A DNA stretch of 7,135 bases from Herminiimonas sp. (GCF_030655415.1 NZ_JAURVN010000005.1:1-7135); one strand, 5' to 3'; positions 1 through 6,711 are shown, counted from the stretch's first letter. The notes: generated by a model from the sequence alone, not told the origin. Made by a program: numbers and translations.

Positions 1-1
1 C

Positions 2-616
2 TACACGAAAGACATCTCCCCGAACGCATCTGTGTACCCGAAGTTAGACGTACAGGCACCGATCTATGTCGTGTCGTCAGTAAGTCAAACGAATGGGGTG
101 GGAGGCACGACGACGACGACCTACAAGTACGGAGGATTGAAGGCGGAGTTAGGAACGGGAAGGGGAATGTTAGGTTTCAGATGGATGGAATCGACGCAAG
201 CAGAAACAGGGATGATGAACCGTACGGAGTACCGTCAGGACTGGCCGTACACGGGACTGCCCATGAGCAGCAAGAAGAGTGTGGCGGGAAGCGGCAACAA
301 CGGCGTGCTGAGCCAGTCGACGGTGAGCTATGGCTGTCAGGACTTTGTTAGTAGTAGTGGATGTACGGTAGCCCCAGGTAAGCGGTACTACCCATATGTA
401 ACGCAAAGCACAGAGAGTGGCTGGGATTTGAATGGAGCAGCGCTGCCGACCATCATCACGGCGAGCCAGTACGACATTTGGGGCAATGCGACGCAGGTAA
501 GTGTGAGCAGTAACGATGGTTACAGCAAGGTCACCAACAGCGAGTACACGAACGACAGCACGAACTGGTTTCTCGGGCGCTTGGTCAAGGCCAGTGTGAT
601 GAGCACCTCACCTTAA
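2..616 (+). CDS. SpvB/TcB-like RHS-family protein, C-terminal part (5' end outside window)
   Basis: The frame is open from base 2 to the TAA at 614-616, giving about 204 visible residues, so the true start lies upstream; the GTG at 32 is only an internal codon. The protein is rich in Thr, Ser, Gly and Tyr and carries YD-type features: a YKYGGLKAE segment, a GRGMLGFRWME segment, QYDIWGNATQV (a YDxxGN-like repeat) and NWFLGRLVKAS just before the end. This is the pattern I know from the region after the SpvB and TcdB-middle domains in Tc-toxin B components and related secreted RHS proteins, which build the wall of a toxin-enclosing shell. It ends at STSP without an RHS core or toxin tip. That fits either a naturally separate B-like component, with the RHS core encoded by the next gene, or a truncated gene. 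A short ACG run (107-118) encodes a Thr stretch. Family assignment is fairly sure; function is inferred. Confidence 0.72.
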   Translation, partial: YTKDISPNASVYPKLDVQAPIYVVSSVSQTNGVGGTTTTTYKYGGLKAELGTGRGMLGFRWMESTQAETGMMNRTEYRQDWPYTGLPMSSKKSVAGSGNNGVLSQSTVSYGCQDFVSSSGCTVAPGKRYYPYVTQSTESGWDLNGAALPTIITASQYDIWGNATQVSVSSNDGYSKVTNSEYTNDSTNWFLGRLVKASVMSTSP

Positions 617-650
617 AAATTCGCAATTAGAGTGATACCACTTCATTTGT

Positions 651-672
651 CCATCCCTGAAATATGGGATGG
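651..672. repeat. GC-rich inverted repeat (7-bp stem, 8-base loop)
   Basis: CCATCCC at 651-657 pairs perfectly with GGGATGG at 666-672, 35 bases after the stop of the first RHS gene. No T-run follows, so it is not a standard intrinsic terminator. It could weaken read-through or protect the mRNA end. A second tiny stem, GCGG-AAA-CCGC, sits at 714-724. Confidence 0.4.
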
Positions 673-770
673 CAGCGGTAGCCAGATTAAGTAGAATGCT
701 ATCGCAAGAATGAGCGGAAACCGCCCGTAGCAAACCAAGAGCAGTAATAAAATAAATAAGAAGTGCCTCA

Positions 771-777
771 GGGGGAG
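771..777 (+). promoter_or_regulatory. Strong ribosome binding site for the secreted RHS gene
   Basis: GGGGGAG lies six bases before the ATG at 784. It supports that ATG as a genuine start, rather than this being an internal piece of one long RHS gene. Confidence 0.7.
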
Positions 778-783
778 TGAAAT

Positions 784-1278
784 ATGACGTATTTGATCGG
801 ACGACCAGTCCTGTCGGCATTGCTATTGTCGATGTTGGTACATAGTAGTGTCTATGCGGTTACAGCCACACGTACTTCCGCCTTCGAATACGATCCTGCG
901 ACTGGCCTTCTCATTAAAGAAATTGTCGAGCCTGATATTCCACAGATGCGGCTGGAAACCAGTTATGTCTACGATGCATGGGGTAATAGAACGACAGCCA
1001 CCATCTCTTCTCCTGCCACCGGTACTGCAGCGATTGCATCGCGTAGCAGTGTCAATACATTCGATGCACGCGGTCAGTTCGTCATATCCAGCAGTAATGC
1101 ATTAGGTCAAACTGAAACCAAAGTCATTGATCCCAAGTTTGGCAATATCACTAGTCTGACCGGTCCCAATGGCTTAACTACACAGTGGCAATACGATGGT
1201 TTCGGGCGCAAAGTTCTGGAAATTCGCGCCGATGGCACTCGAACCAAATGGGACTATTTATACTGCATTTGTCCTTGA
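784..1278 (+). pseudogene. Secreted RHS-repeat (TcC-like) protein, N-terminal fragment, broken by internal deletion/frameshift
   Basis: The ATG at 784 has a strong ribosome binding site. Residues 1-25 are a typical Sec signal peptide: Arg at position 7, a hydrophobic core SALLLSMLVHSS, and a VYA cleavage site. The mature part carries RHS/YD repeats: FEYDPATGLLIKE (about 34-46), YVYDAWGNRT (about 61-70), TFDARGQFVISSSNALGQTE (about 92-111), then QWQYDGFGRK and TRTKWDYLYC. RHS proteins normally continue for many hundreds of residues, through more repeats and an RHS core ending in a DPxGL-like motif. Here the frame closes at 1276-1278 after only 164 residues, and the last residues (ICP) read through foreign sequence. 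A frame +1 relative to this one picks up a different protein segment at about 1256-1270. I infer loss of the RHS core by a deletion that also shifted the frame. The product is probably non-functional. Confidence 0.72.
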
Positions 1279-1573
1279 TTATGCGACAGATTTCGTTGCT
1301 TTTGCCGCCGGTAATACTCCATTAGGACGTGTGTTTGGCGGAATATCTTTCGGAATGTCTGCATATCAATTGGCTTTCATGGGAGATGTTGGCGCTGGAG
1401 CCAGCTTGGGCGCCGGAGATTTGGCAGAGCGAGCAACAGCGCCTACATTAGGTAAAGTTGGTGGTATGAGAGCTGGTATTGTAATGGGGATAATAACTAA
1501 TGAGGCTGTTAAGGGACCTAGTCCTTTGTTGCCCCCACAATCTAATTGCTCGGTGATGAGAGCGCGGTGTTAG
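1259..1573 (+). pseudogene. Orphaned C-terminal tip of the RHS protein (candidate toxin domain)
   Basis: From about 1259, frame 2 reads TAFVLDYATDFVAFAAGNTP and continues for about 100 residues to the TAG at 1571-1573. The segment is rich in Gly and Ala and hydrophobic, with GGISFGMSAYQLAFMGDVGAGASLGAGD followed by an amphipathic GGMRAGIVMGIITNEAV stretch. It has no credible start of its own: a GTG at 1196 would read the RHS gene out of frame. I recognise no catalytic motif and no known toxin family. Its place directly after RHS sequence and directly before a small membrane-protein gene is that of an RHS variable C-terminal tip. The hydrophobic character suggests action at a membrane, but that is inference. 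It may also include linker between the RHS core and the real toxin. The exact left border is uncertain by some 10 bases. Confidence 0.5.
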
Positions 1574-1574
1574 A

Positions 1575-1862
1575 TTGAAAATAAAAAATAAACTTGTTGC
1601 GATTTGGTTAGTTTGTTTCTTAATCCTAGCTAGCGCCTTTATATTTAACTCTCGATATTTTTTAAAATGGGGGTGGATGGTTGCATTGCTTCTCTGTTAT
1701 CTAACCAAATACTTTTGTGATCGTATTCAAGGGAAGTCAGCGCATCTCGGTCCGTACTCCGTTGATAAGCAAGATGGATTTTATGCGTATAAAATTTATG
1801 ATTTTTTTGCTGGCCTATCAGTACTTATTTCAGTGTTTGCTTTGTATTTCGAACGTGACTAA
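1575..1862 (+). CDS. Small three-helix membrane protein, candidate immunity protein
   Basis: The TTG at 1575 starts one base after the tip's stop codon, and the protein runs 95 residues to TAA. The N-terminus is basic (MKIKNK) and there are three likely membrane segments: LVAIWLVCFLILASAFIF (about 7-24), WGWMVALLLCYLTKYFC (about 32-48) and FFAGLSVLISVFALYF (about 77-92). A polar loop lies between the second and third. The gene is visibly more AT-rich than the RHS genes, as is common for toxin-tip and immunity modules that move horizontally. The ribosome binding site is weak, with purine-rich GATGAGAG about 11 bases upstream, so translation may be coupled to the gene before it. I recognise no named family. 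A role as immunity protein rests on position and membrane nature only; an unrelated small membrane protein is possible. Confidence 0.6.
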   Translation: MKIKNKLVAIWLVCFLILASAFIFNSRYFLKWGWMVALLLCYLTKYFCDRIQGKSAHLGPYSVDKQDGFYAYKIYDFFAGLSVLISVFALYFERD

Positions 1863-2037
1863 CAGTTCGCGGTTGTGTAGCGGTAAATTTTTTCACCCAA
1901 TCAGGACTCCGAAAGTAAAAATGGTAAAAGCTAGAATGAAACTATTCTAGAGTGATCTTAAATATAAGACGCTGACTTTGAGAGAAGATGGTGCAATGCA
2001 AGTTGAATTTTAATGCCTAGCTAGGATTAACCAAAAA
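1863..2037. other. AT-rich gap before the secretion operon
   Basis: These 175 bases hold no coding frame that I trust. The promoter of the four-gene block should lie here or further upstream. TATAAG at 1963-1968 is a possible -10 element, but no good -35 is correctly spaced. AGGA at 2023-2026 is the likely ribosome binding site, 11 bases before the TTG start. Confidence 0.35.
1931..1950. repeat. AT-rich perfect inverted repeat
   Basis: CTAGAAT at 1931-1937 and ATTCTAG at 1944-1950 form a perfect 7-bp inverted repeat around a 6-base centre, about 90 bases before the gspF-like start. No T-run follows, so a terminator is unlikely. The symmetry would also suit a small regulator's binding site. 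Its role is unknown. Confidence 0.4.
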
Positions 2038-3240
2038 TTGGCAAATAATAGGAAATTCGAGGTTAGAGTCTTTCGTGCAACGGACGGAATTACATCATTA
2101 AATTTGATAGCGACGGATTCAATTGATGCCAAATCTCAAGCTGAAAAGCTTGGCTATAACGTTATCTCCCTTCGAAAAAAATTTGATTTATCTTTCAACA
2201 TAGGCTCCAAGCGAAATTTCTTAATTGGCTTATTTACTCAAGAGCTATTGGCGCTTCTGGAAGCGGGATTGAGTCTGGTTGAAACCGTCGATGTTTTGTC
2301 ACGCAAATCACGTCAACCTGAAACGAAAAAAATATTGGAATCACTAACACGTGCTTTGCGTGAGGGGCAATCTTTCTCTAGCGCATTGGAATCAATGTCA
2401 CAAACATTTCCTCCTTTGTACGTTGCAACTATTCGCACATCCGAAAAAACCGGTGATTTACCTGAAGCGCTAAGGCGTTATCTCGCCTATCACCAGCAGC
2501 TCAATCTCGTCCGCGACAAGGTATTGGCAGCTTCGGTTTATCCCATATTGTTAATGATAGTTGGCGTCCTTGTTATTCTTTTCCTTCTTGGATATGTGGT
2601 ACCCCGTTTTAGTAGAGTGTACGAGGACGTGGGGGGAAATTTGCCCTGGCTCTCTCGCATGCTGATGCAGTGGGGAAGAGTGTTTAGTGAGCATGCGGGT
2701 TGGATTGCTGGTGCTTTCTTTCTCTTTATAGGGGGCGTAGTTTATGGGCTAACCCGCGCCAGTACGCGGGCAAGAATAGAGCGTATGTTCTGGGCCATTC
2801 CAGCATTGGGAGAAAAAATGCGCCTTTATCAATTGGCGCGCTTTACTCGAACATTAGCGATGCTGATCAACGGCGGTATTCCGTTTGTAACAGCCTTGGA
2901 TATGGTTCGCGACTTACTGCATCAACCGGCTTTACTCATGGGGTTGCGGCAGGCAGTACAAGGCATTCGTGAGGGGCGCTCCGTATCAGATGCATTTGCG
3001 GTTAATGGGCTAACAACCGAAGTTGGTGTGCGCTTGCTGGCAGTCGGGGAACGGTCTGGAGATCTGGGACAGGCAATGGAGCGGATTGCGAAGCTGTATG
3101 ACGATGAAATTGCACGTTGGGTTGATTGGTTTGCCCGTTTGTTTGAACCTATGCTAATGATTGCAATTGGTTTGATTATTGGTGTGATTGTTCTATTGAT
3201 GTATCTTCCCATTTTTGAACTGGCGAGTAGTATTCAATGA
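2038..3240 (+). CDS. gspF: GspF/PilC-type inner-membrane platform protein
   Basis: This 400-residue protein matches the usual length of GspF. It has two T2SSF repeats: one around residues 60-185 (FTQELLALLEAGLSLVETVD) and one around 265-390 (RFTRTLAMLINGGIPFVTAL). The predicted membrane segments are 167-191, 221-238 and 371-393, the standard GspF topology. In type II secretion and type IV pilus systems this protein sits in the inner membrane and couples the cytoplasmic ATPase to pseudopilin assembly. The TTG start at 2038 is chosen because the frame is closed at 2011 and the N-terminus KFEVRVFRATDG aligns with the normal GspF start. The AGGA site before it is rather far away (11 bases). The stop overlaps the next ATG by four bases (ATGA), which implies translational coupling to the ATPase. 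The family is certain; whether it serves secretion or a pilus is not decided by the sequence. Confidence 0.92.
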   Translation: MANNRKFEVRVFRATDGITSLNLIATDSIDAKSQAEKLGYNVISLRKKFDLSFNIGSKRNFLIGLFTQELLALLEAGLSLVETVDVLSRKSRQPETKKILESLTRALREGQSFSSALESMSQTFPPLYVATIRTSEKTGDLPEALRRYLAYHQQLNLVRDKVLAASVYPILLMIVGVLVILFLLGYVVPRFSRVYEDVGGNLPWLSRMLMQWGRVFSEHAGWIAGAFFLFIGGVVYGLTRASTRARIERMFWAIPALGEKMRLYQLARFTRTLAMLINGGIPFVTALDMVRDLLHQPALLMGLRQAVQGIREGRSVSDAFAVNGLTTEVGVRLLAVGERSGDLGQAMERIAKLYDDEIARWVDWFARLFEPMLMIAIGLIIGVIVLLMYLPIFELASSIQ

Positions 3241-4937
3241 CAGAAGTAGGAAATTCCCTGAAGTCTGAAACCGTCACCTTAATAGACGCCAAGATTATTG
3301 AAATCGCGCGTGAACAGTCGATTGCGAGCGGTCGCACTTTAATTGAAGTGCTGGAGGAGCAATTGAATGTTTCTCCTGCGCATTTGATGGATAGTTTGAG
3401 TAGGGCATTGCATTACCCGTTATTGAGTATGGATGGATTATATTCACTAACACCGGCGTTTGAAGTTCTCTCATTCCCCGATGCAGTACAGCGCAATTGT
3501 TTCGTCGCACGTGACAACGACTTGTTGATTTGTGTCGTCGCAGACCCATTCGATTTGTTACTACAGTCTTGGATTGAAGCACGTTGTGATAAGAACTTGA
3601 CATGGCGTATTGCACACAAGGCGGATCTCGCGGCCTTTTTTGCGATTCATGAAGACACTTTACGTGCGATTGATAGTTCACTGCATGAACCGATTTCACA
3701 AGATTTGGTTTCACTGAATGTAGATGATTTGTCTCTTGCATCAATTGCTGAAGATACCAGCCCAGTTATCAAGATCGTCAATTCGACTATATACGATGCA
3801 TTAAAACTAGGAGCCAGCGATATTCATTTAGAAACTACGAAATCAGGTTTGCATGTTAAGTATCGAATTGATGGGGTATTGGCGCAGATAGTTTCTGTAC
3901 AAGGTATGGCAACTGCGGAACAAATTGTTTCTCGTATCAAGGTAATGGCAGAACTGGATATTGCCGAGCGGCGCATTCCTCAAGACGGGCGCTTCAAGCT
4001 ATCTATTAAAGGGCACGAGATCGATTATCGCGTCTCCATCATGCCAAGCATGATTGGCGAAGATGTGGTGATTCGTGTATTGGATAAAAGAACCTTGACC
4101 GACCAGATTCAAGGTTTGCGACTAGACCTTCTGGGTTTTGATCCAGTGACATTGGCAGAAGTCAGATCGTTGGCGGCGAAGCCATATGGGATGTTACTGG
4201 TAACCGGGCCGACAGGTAGTGGCAAGACAACGACAATGTATGCCGCGCTCTCGGAAATTAATAATGGACAAGACAAGATCATTACGATTGAAGATCCTGT
4301 CGAATATCAATTACCTGGGGTGCTGCAAATTCCCGTGAATGAGAAGAAAGGCTTAAGTTTCGCGCGTGGTTTACGTTCTATTTTACGTCATGATCCGGAT
4401 AAAATATTGGTGGGAGAAATTCGTGATCCAGAAACAGCGCAAATTGCGATTCAATCGGCATTAACTGGTCATTTAGTATTTACAAGTGTGCATGCAAATA
4501 ATGTATTCGATGTTTTAGGACGTTTTTTGCACATGGGTGTAGATACATATAGTTTTGTATCTGCCTTGAACGGCATTCTTGCGCAGCGATTGGTCAGACT
4601 AATTTGCAATCAATGCACTGAGCAATATGTACCGACTATAGAGGAGTTACAACGCTCTGCAATCACAACTGAAAACGCAAAAAATATGATTTTTTGTAAA
4701 GGACGTGGTTGTGGAAATTGTCGAGGGACTGGTTACAAAGGCCGCCATGCTATCGGTGAGGTATTACATTTAAATGATGAGTTACGCGAACTGATTATTG
4801 CACGCGCGCCGATTCGCACGATCAAAGATGCCGCACGGGATAATGGCACAAAATTTTTGCGTGATGCTGCAATTGATTTGATGGCAGCTGGACGTACAAC
4901 ATTAGAGGAAATCAATCGTGTCACCTTTGTTACGTAA
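3237..4937 (+). CDS. gspE: GspE/PilB-type secretion ATPase
   Basis: This 566-residue cytoplasmic hexameric ATPase would power pseudopilus or pilus assembly through the GspF-like platform. The N-terminal third resembles the GspE/MshE N-terminal domain. The core starts near PVIKIVNS (176-183) and GASDIHLE (192-199), and an RRIPQDGRF segment follows at 245-253. All catalytic boxes are present: Walker A GPTGSGKTT at 324-332 (Lys330), the Asp box ITIEDPVEY at 349-357, Walker B ILVGEIRD at 390-397 (Glu394), and the His box around LTGHLVFTSVHAN at 409-421. A zinc-binding tetracysteine is intact: C457, C460, C492, C495, with an extra Cys487. This suits GspE and PilB rather than the retraction ATPase PilT, which lacks the long N-terminal domain and this zinc loop. 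The ATG overlaps the gspF-like stop by four bases and the end overlaps the next gene by 20, so the genes are co-transcribed. No frame damage is seen. Confidence 0.94.
   Translation: MTEVGNSLKSETVTLIDAKIIEIAREQSIASGRTLIEVLEEQLNVSPAHLMDSLSRALHYPLLSMDGLYSLTPAFEVLSFPDAVQRNCFVARDNDLLICVVADPFDLLLQSWIEARCDKNLTWRIAHKADLAAFFAIHEDTLRAIDSSLHEPISQDLVSLNVDDLSLASIAEDTSPVIKIVNSTIYDALKLGASDIHLETTKSGLHVKYRIDGVLAQIVSVQGMATAEQIVSRIKVMAELDIAERRIPQDGRFKLSIKGHEIDYRVSIMPSMIGEDVVIRVLDKRTLTDQIQGLRLDLLGFDPVTLAEVRSLAAKPYGMLLVTGPTGSGKTTTMYAALSEINNGQDKIITIEDPVEYQLPGVLQIPVNEKKGLSFARGLRSILRHDPDKILVGEIRDPETAQIAIQSALTGHLVFTSVHANNVFDVLGRFLHMGVDTYSFVSALNGILAQRLVRLICNQCTEQYVPTIEELQRSAITTENAKNMIFCKGRGCGNCRGTGYKGRHAIGEVLHLNDELRELIIARAPIRTIKDAARDNGTKFLRDAAIDLMAAGRTTLEEINRVTFVT
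4904..4910 (+). promoter_or_regulatory. Ribosome binding site inside the ATPase gene that fixes the GTG start of the next gene
   Basis: AGAGGAA lies seven bases before the GTG at 4918, within the last codons of the ATPase gene. It supports the overlapping GTG start over the TTG codons a few bases downstream. Confidence 0.65.
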
Positions 4938-5712
4938 TCGACTGCTCGTGACTTTAGGTCCGACACAAATAACGATTACTAAAATCCAGCGGGGTTGGAA
5001 TCCAAAGGCGGCTGAGTCTATTGTGATAGATGTTGCCTTATCTGAAGCGGGGAATAAATGGGCCGCCCCCATATTGGGATTGCAAACTTGGTTAGAAAAA
5101 GAAAAATTTTCCGCCACAAATTTAATGGTAATTGTTTCAGATAGTTTTACAAGGTATGGATTATTGCCTTGGGTTGGTAAGCTTACAAATCATTCAGAAT
5201 TAATGACACTGGCACATATTCATTTTAATAATTTATACGGGCCGCCTTCTGCAAACTGGATCATAACTGCGGATAAAGGCGAATATGAGAAGGCTCGAAT
5301 TGGGTGTGCATTGGATCAAACTTTAATCACTTCCATTGGGGAGTTATGCAAAGTATCTAGGTTGAAATTGGTATCGCTGCAGCCTAATTTTATGCAGGTA
5401 TACAACCATTGGCGATTGAGCATAGGCGTTGATGCACTATTTGGAGTACTTGAGCCTGACCAGTGTGTCTTGGCAAGTCTGAAAAATGGTCATTGGCACA
5501 GCATTCGTACAATAAAATTTGCAAACTTCTTTGAAGTTGATGTTTCTCAACTTATGGAGAGAGAGATCTTATTGCAGGGATTATCAGCACAGGTAAAAAG
5601 ATATCTTCATTCGGGAAATTTTGTCTTGTTAGAAGCTATTAGAGGTTTATCCAATATAACTATATTAGAGTCACAAGACGGCTCGAATTTATCGATGTTT
5701 GGGGAAAGTTGA
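4918..5712 (+). CDS. GspL/PilM-like cytoplasmic assembly protein
   Basis: This 264-residue protein has no membrane segment. The N-terminal LLVTLGPTQITITKI (9-23) looks like the first strands of an actin-like fold. The VIVSDSFTRYGLLPW segment at 71-85 resembles the conserved stretch before and at LPW in GspL cytoplasmic domains. PilM and the GspL cytoplasmic domain both bind the secretion ATPase side of the platform and link it to the PilN-type membrane protein. Here the next gene encodes just such a protein, so the pair looks like a split GspL, as in pilM-pilN. The GTG start at 4918 has a good ribosome binding site and overlaps the ATPase gene by 20 bases. No Walker motif is present. I place it in the PilM/GspL-like group from motif and context together. 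Sequence similarity to classical PilM is not obvious by eye, and the nucleotide-binding motifs of PilM are not clearly visible. Confidence 0.68.
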   Translation: MSPLLRNRLLVTLGPTQITITKIQRGWNPKAAESIVIDVALSEAGNKWAAPILGLQTWLEKEKFSATNLMVIVSDSFTRYGLLPWVGKLTNHSELMTLAHIHFNNLYGPPSANWIITADKGEYEKARIGCALDQTLITSIGELCKVSRLKLVSLQPNFMQVYNHWRLSIGVDALFGVLEPDQCVLASLKNGHWHSIRTIKFANFFEVDVSQLMEREILLQGLSAQVKRYLHSGNFVLLEAIRGLSNITILESQDGSNLSMFGES

Positions 5713-6272
5713 TGCGCCGGCTGATTCTTGATTTTTCTTCTAAAAAAGAAAAATGGCAGATATTTTCCAGCTATTTTGCGTTAGCTTTGATGCTTGCGGC
5801 TATCTCTTATCAAGGCATTATTTATCGTGAATTATCTGTGAGTTTGGATAGATGGGAAACTAAATGGCGTAGCCTGCAGATGAATCAACGGATAAGCGGA
5901 GAAGCCGATGCAAAACAGAAGATGCCGTCAGAGCAGTTGCTAATGGAACTCAAATCGGCTAACCGCGTTATTAGGCATTTGTCTATGCCGTGGGATGAAT
6001 TGTTTCGTGAAATTGAAGCTTCTCTTAACGAAGAAGTTACCTTGCTCAGCGTGGAGCCCGACACAGAAAAACAAGAAATACGGATAACTGCCGAAGCCAA
6101 GAATCTAATTGCAATGCTTGACTACATGAAACGTGTGCAGGATATGACATCTTTTAAAGATGCGCATATAGAAAATCATCAAATTCAGGTTCAGGATTCT
6201 CAACGACCAGTGCGCTTCTTGATTTCAGCGCAATGGTTTAGCAGGACGAAGTCAATAGCTACCTCGCAATAA
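5712..6272 (+). CDS. PilN-like single-pass inner-membrane assembly protein
   Basis: The ATG at 5712 shares one base with the previous stop (TGATG) and has GGGGAAAG at 5701-5708 as ribosome binding site; a TTG at 5709 would add one residue. The product is 186 residues: a short basic cytoplasmic start (MRRLILDFSSKKEKW), one membrane segment at about 16-38, a predicted coiled coil up to about residue 85, then a periplasmic domain. That domain has the PilN-type pattern: PWDELFREIEASLNEEVTLLSVEPD, EIRITAEAKNLIAMLDYMKRVQ and a closing RFLISAQW. In type IV pili, PilN pairs with PilM in the cytoplasm and PilO in the periplasm; GspL and GspM do the equivalent in type II secretion. The PilO/GspM partner would be expected next, but decayed transposon DNA begins within a few bases of the stop. 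The last residues after QWFSR may have been replaced by the insertion. Confidence 0.75.
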   Translation: MRRLILDFSSKKEKWQIFSSYFALALMLAAISYQGIIYRELSVSLDRWETKWRSLQMNQRISGEADAKQKMPSEQLLMELKSANRVIRHLSMPWDELFREIEASLNEEVTLLSVEPDTEKQEIRITAEAKNLIAMLDYMKRVQDMTSFKDAHIENHQIQVQDSQRPVRFLISAQWFSRTKSIATSQ

Positions 6273-6304
6273 ATCTGTCTCGCCGATGGTCTTAGCGTTT
6301 AAAG

Positions 6305-6436
6305 TGCTCTTTGTTTGCCGAGTCGACTGTCTCCAACTGATCCACCTGCCATTGTCTAGCGAGGGCTGTACCCGGTCATACAAACCTTTATGCGCACAAG
6401 TTGATGTACATCTATTTCGAAGCCGACTTTGCTTTA
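6305..6436 (-). pseudogene. Strongly decayed IstA fragment (older copy)
   Basis: The minus strand still reads ARQWQVDQLETVDSANKE in one frame, next to scraps of MxIxLCA in another, matching MHIDLCALGF and FARQWKVDQLERVNSASK of the fresher copy. At DNA level, 6338-6381 matches 6816-6860 at about 38 of 45 positions, with one base missing in the older copy (GCTGTACCC against GCTGCGACCC), which shifts the frame. In-frame stops and a further deletion near 6385-6395 complete the damage. Homology fades right of about 6436. It covers only residues of the transposase between the helix-turn-helix and the catalytic core, so it cannot be functional. Confidence 0.75.
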
Positions 6437-6494
6437 ATGCATGACAATGCATCTGCCTACTAAGAAGGCAAGCCGGTATTCTGCCCTATTAAAT

Positions 6495-6627
6495 ACAGAC
6501 TTTATTACTACAATACATTTTCCTCAATCTTAAGGTCCTTTGTCGACGGACTTTACGCAGAATTTTCTAATTATCCGAAATAGCGAGTAACGAGGCTATA
6601 GCCCGATTTGTCCGACAGACTTTATTA
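6495..6627. repeat. 13-bp direct repeat pair and related short repeats
   Basis: ACAGACTTTATTA occurs at 6495-6507 and again at 6615-6627. A related GGACTTTACG lies at 6548-6557 and GAACTTTATT at 6721-6730. The repeated ACTTTAT-like core in one orientation resembles the multiple internal terminal repeats of IS21-type ends, where the transposase binds. The identity of the 13-mers is seen directly; the role is inferred. Confidence 0.55.
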
Positions 6628-6711
6628 TTTCCAATCATCGCTAAACTGTTCGCGGGAAAAAGAAATCAAATTTGAAAGAAATTTTTGTTATCGAATTGTT
6701 GTCGAAATTCT

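Larger units (their letters stand above)
617..783. other. Gap between the two RHS genes
   Basis: This 167-base gap separates two RHS-type genes that lie in different frames. I see no coding frame that joins them. Apart from the hairpin at 651-672 it holds an A-rich stretch near 745-760 and the ribosome binding site at its right end. No convincing promoter was found by eye. Confidence 0.45.

Noticed and set aside
107..118. ACG trinucleotide run as a phase-variable repeat
   Set aside because: It has only four perfect units, is in frame and encodes Thr; it is too short to suggest slippage control.
848..1105. 85-residue open frame overlapping the secreted RHS gene
   Set aside because: It is an out-of-frame reading of clear YD-repeat sequence and has no family features.
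1196..1258. GTG start at 1196 giving an independent 125-residue protein ending at 1573
   Set aside because: Up to about 1256 it reads the YD-repeat coding sequence out of frame, and there is no good ribosome binding site; only the part after the junction looks like real protein.
1717..1950. 77-residue open frame overlapping the small membrane protein and the gap after it
   Set aside because: It mostly overlaps the better-supported 1575-1862 gene in another frame, and its tail is basic and unstructured in appearance.
1944..2014. Sigma-70 promoter for the secretion operon
   Set aside because: TATAAG and TTTAAT boxes exist, but none has a -35 at acceptable spacing, so no promoter is called.
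1621..2024. Similar TAAT(G)CCTAGCTAG strings at about 1621-1633 and 2011-2024 as recombination borders
   Set aside because: The match is about 13 bases and AT-rich, one copy is in the membrane-protein gene, and no other border signal is present.
3295..3744. 149-residue minus-strand open frame inside the ATPase gene
   Set aside because: It is antisense to a strongly conserved gene, with low-complexity, unconvincing protein sequence.
6437..6452. ATGCAT at 6437-6442 and 6447-6452 as a target-site duplication or operator
   Set aside because: The copies are only 10 bases apart with nothing inserted between them; they are probably chance palindromes.
6252..6452. 66-residue minus-strand protein in the debris zone
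   Set aside because: It is a frameshifted reading of the decayed IstA copy and crosses the likely border with the PilN-like gene.
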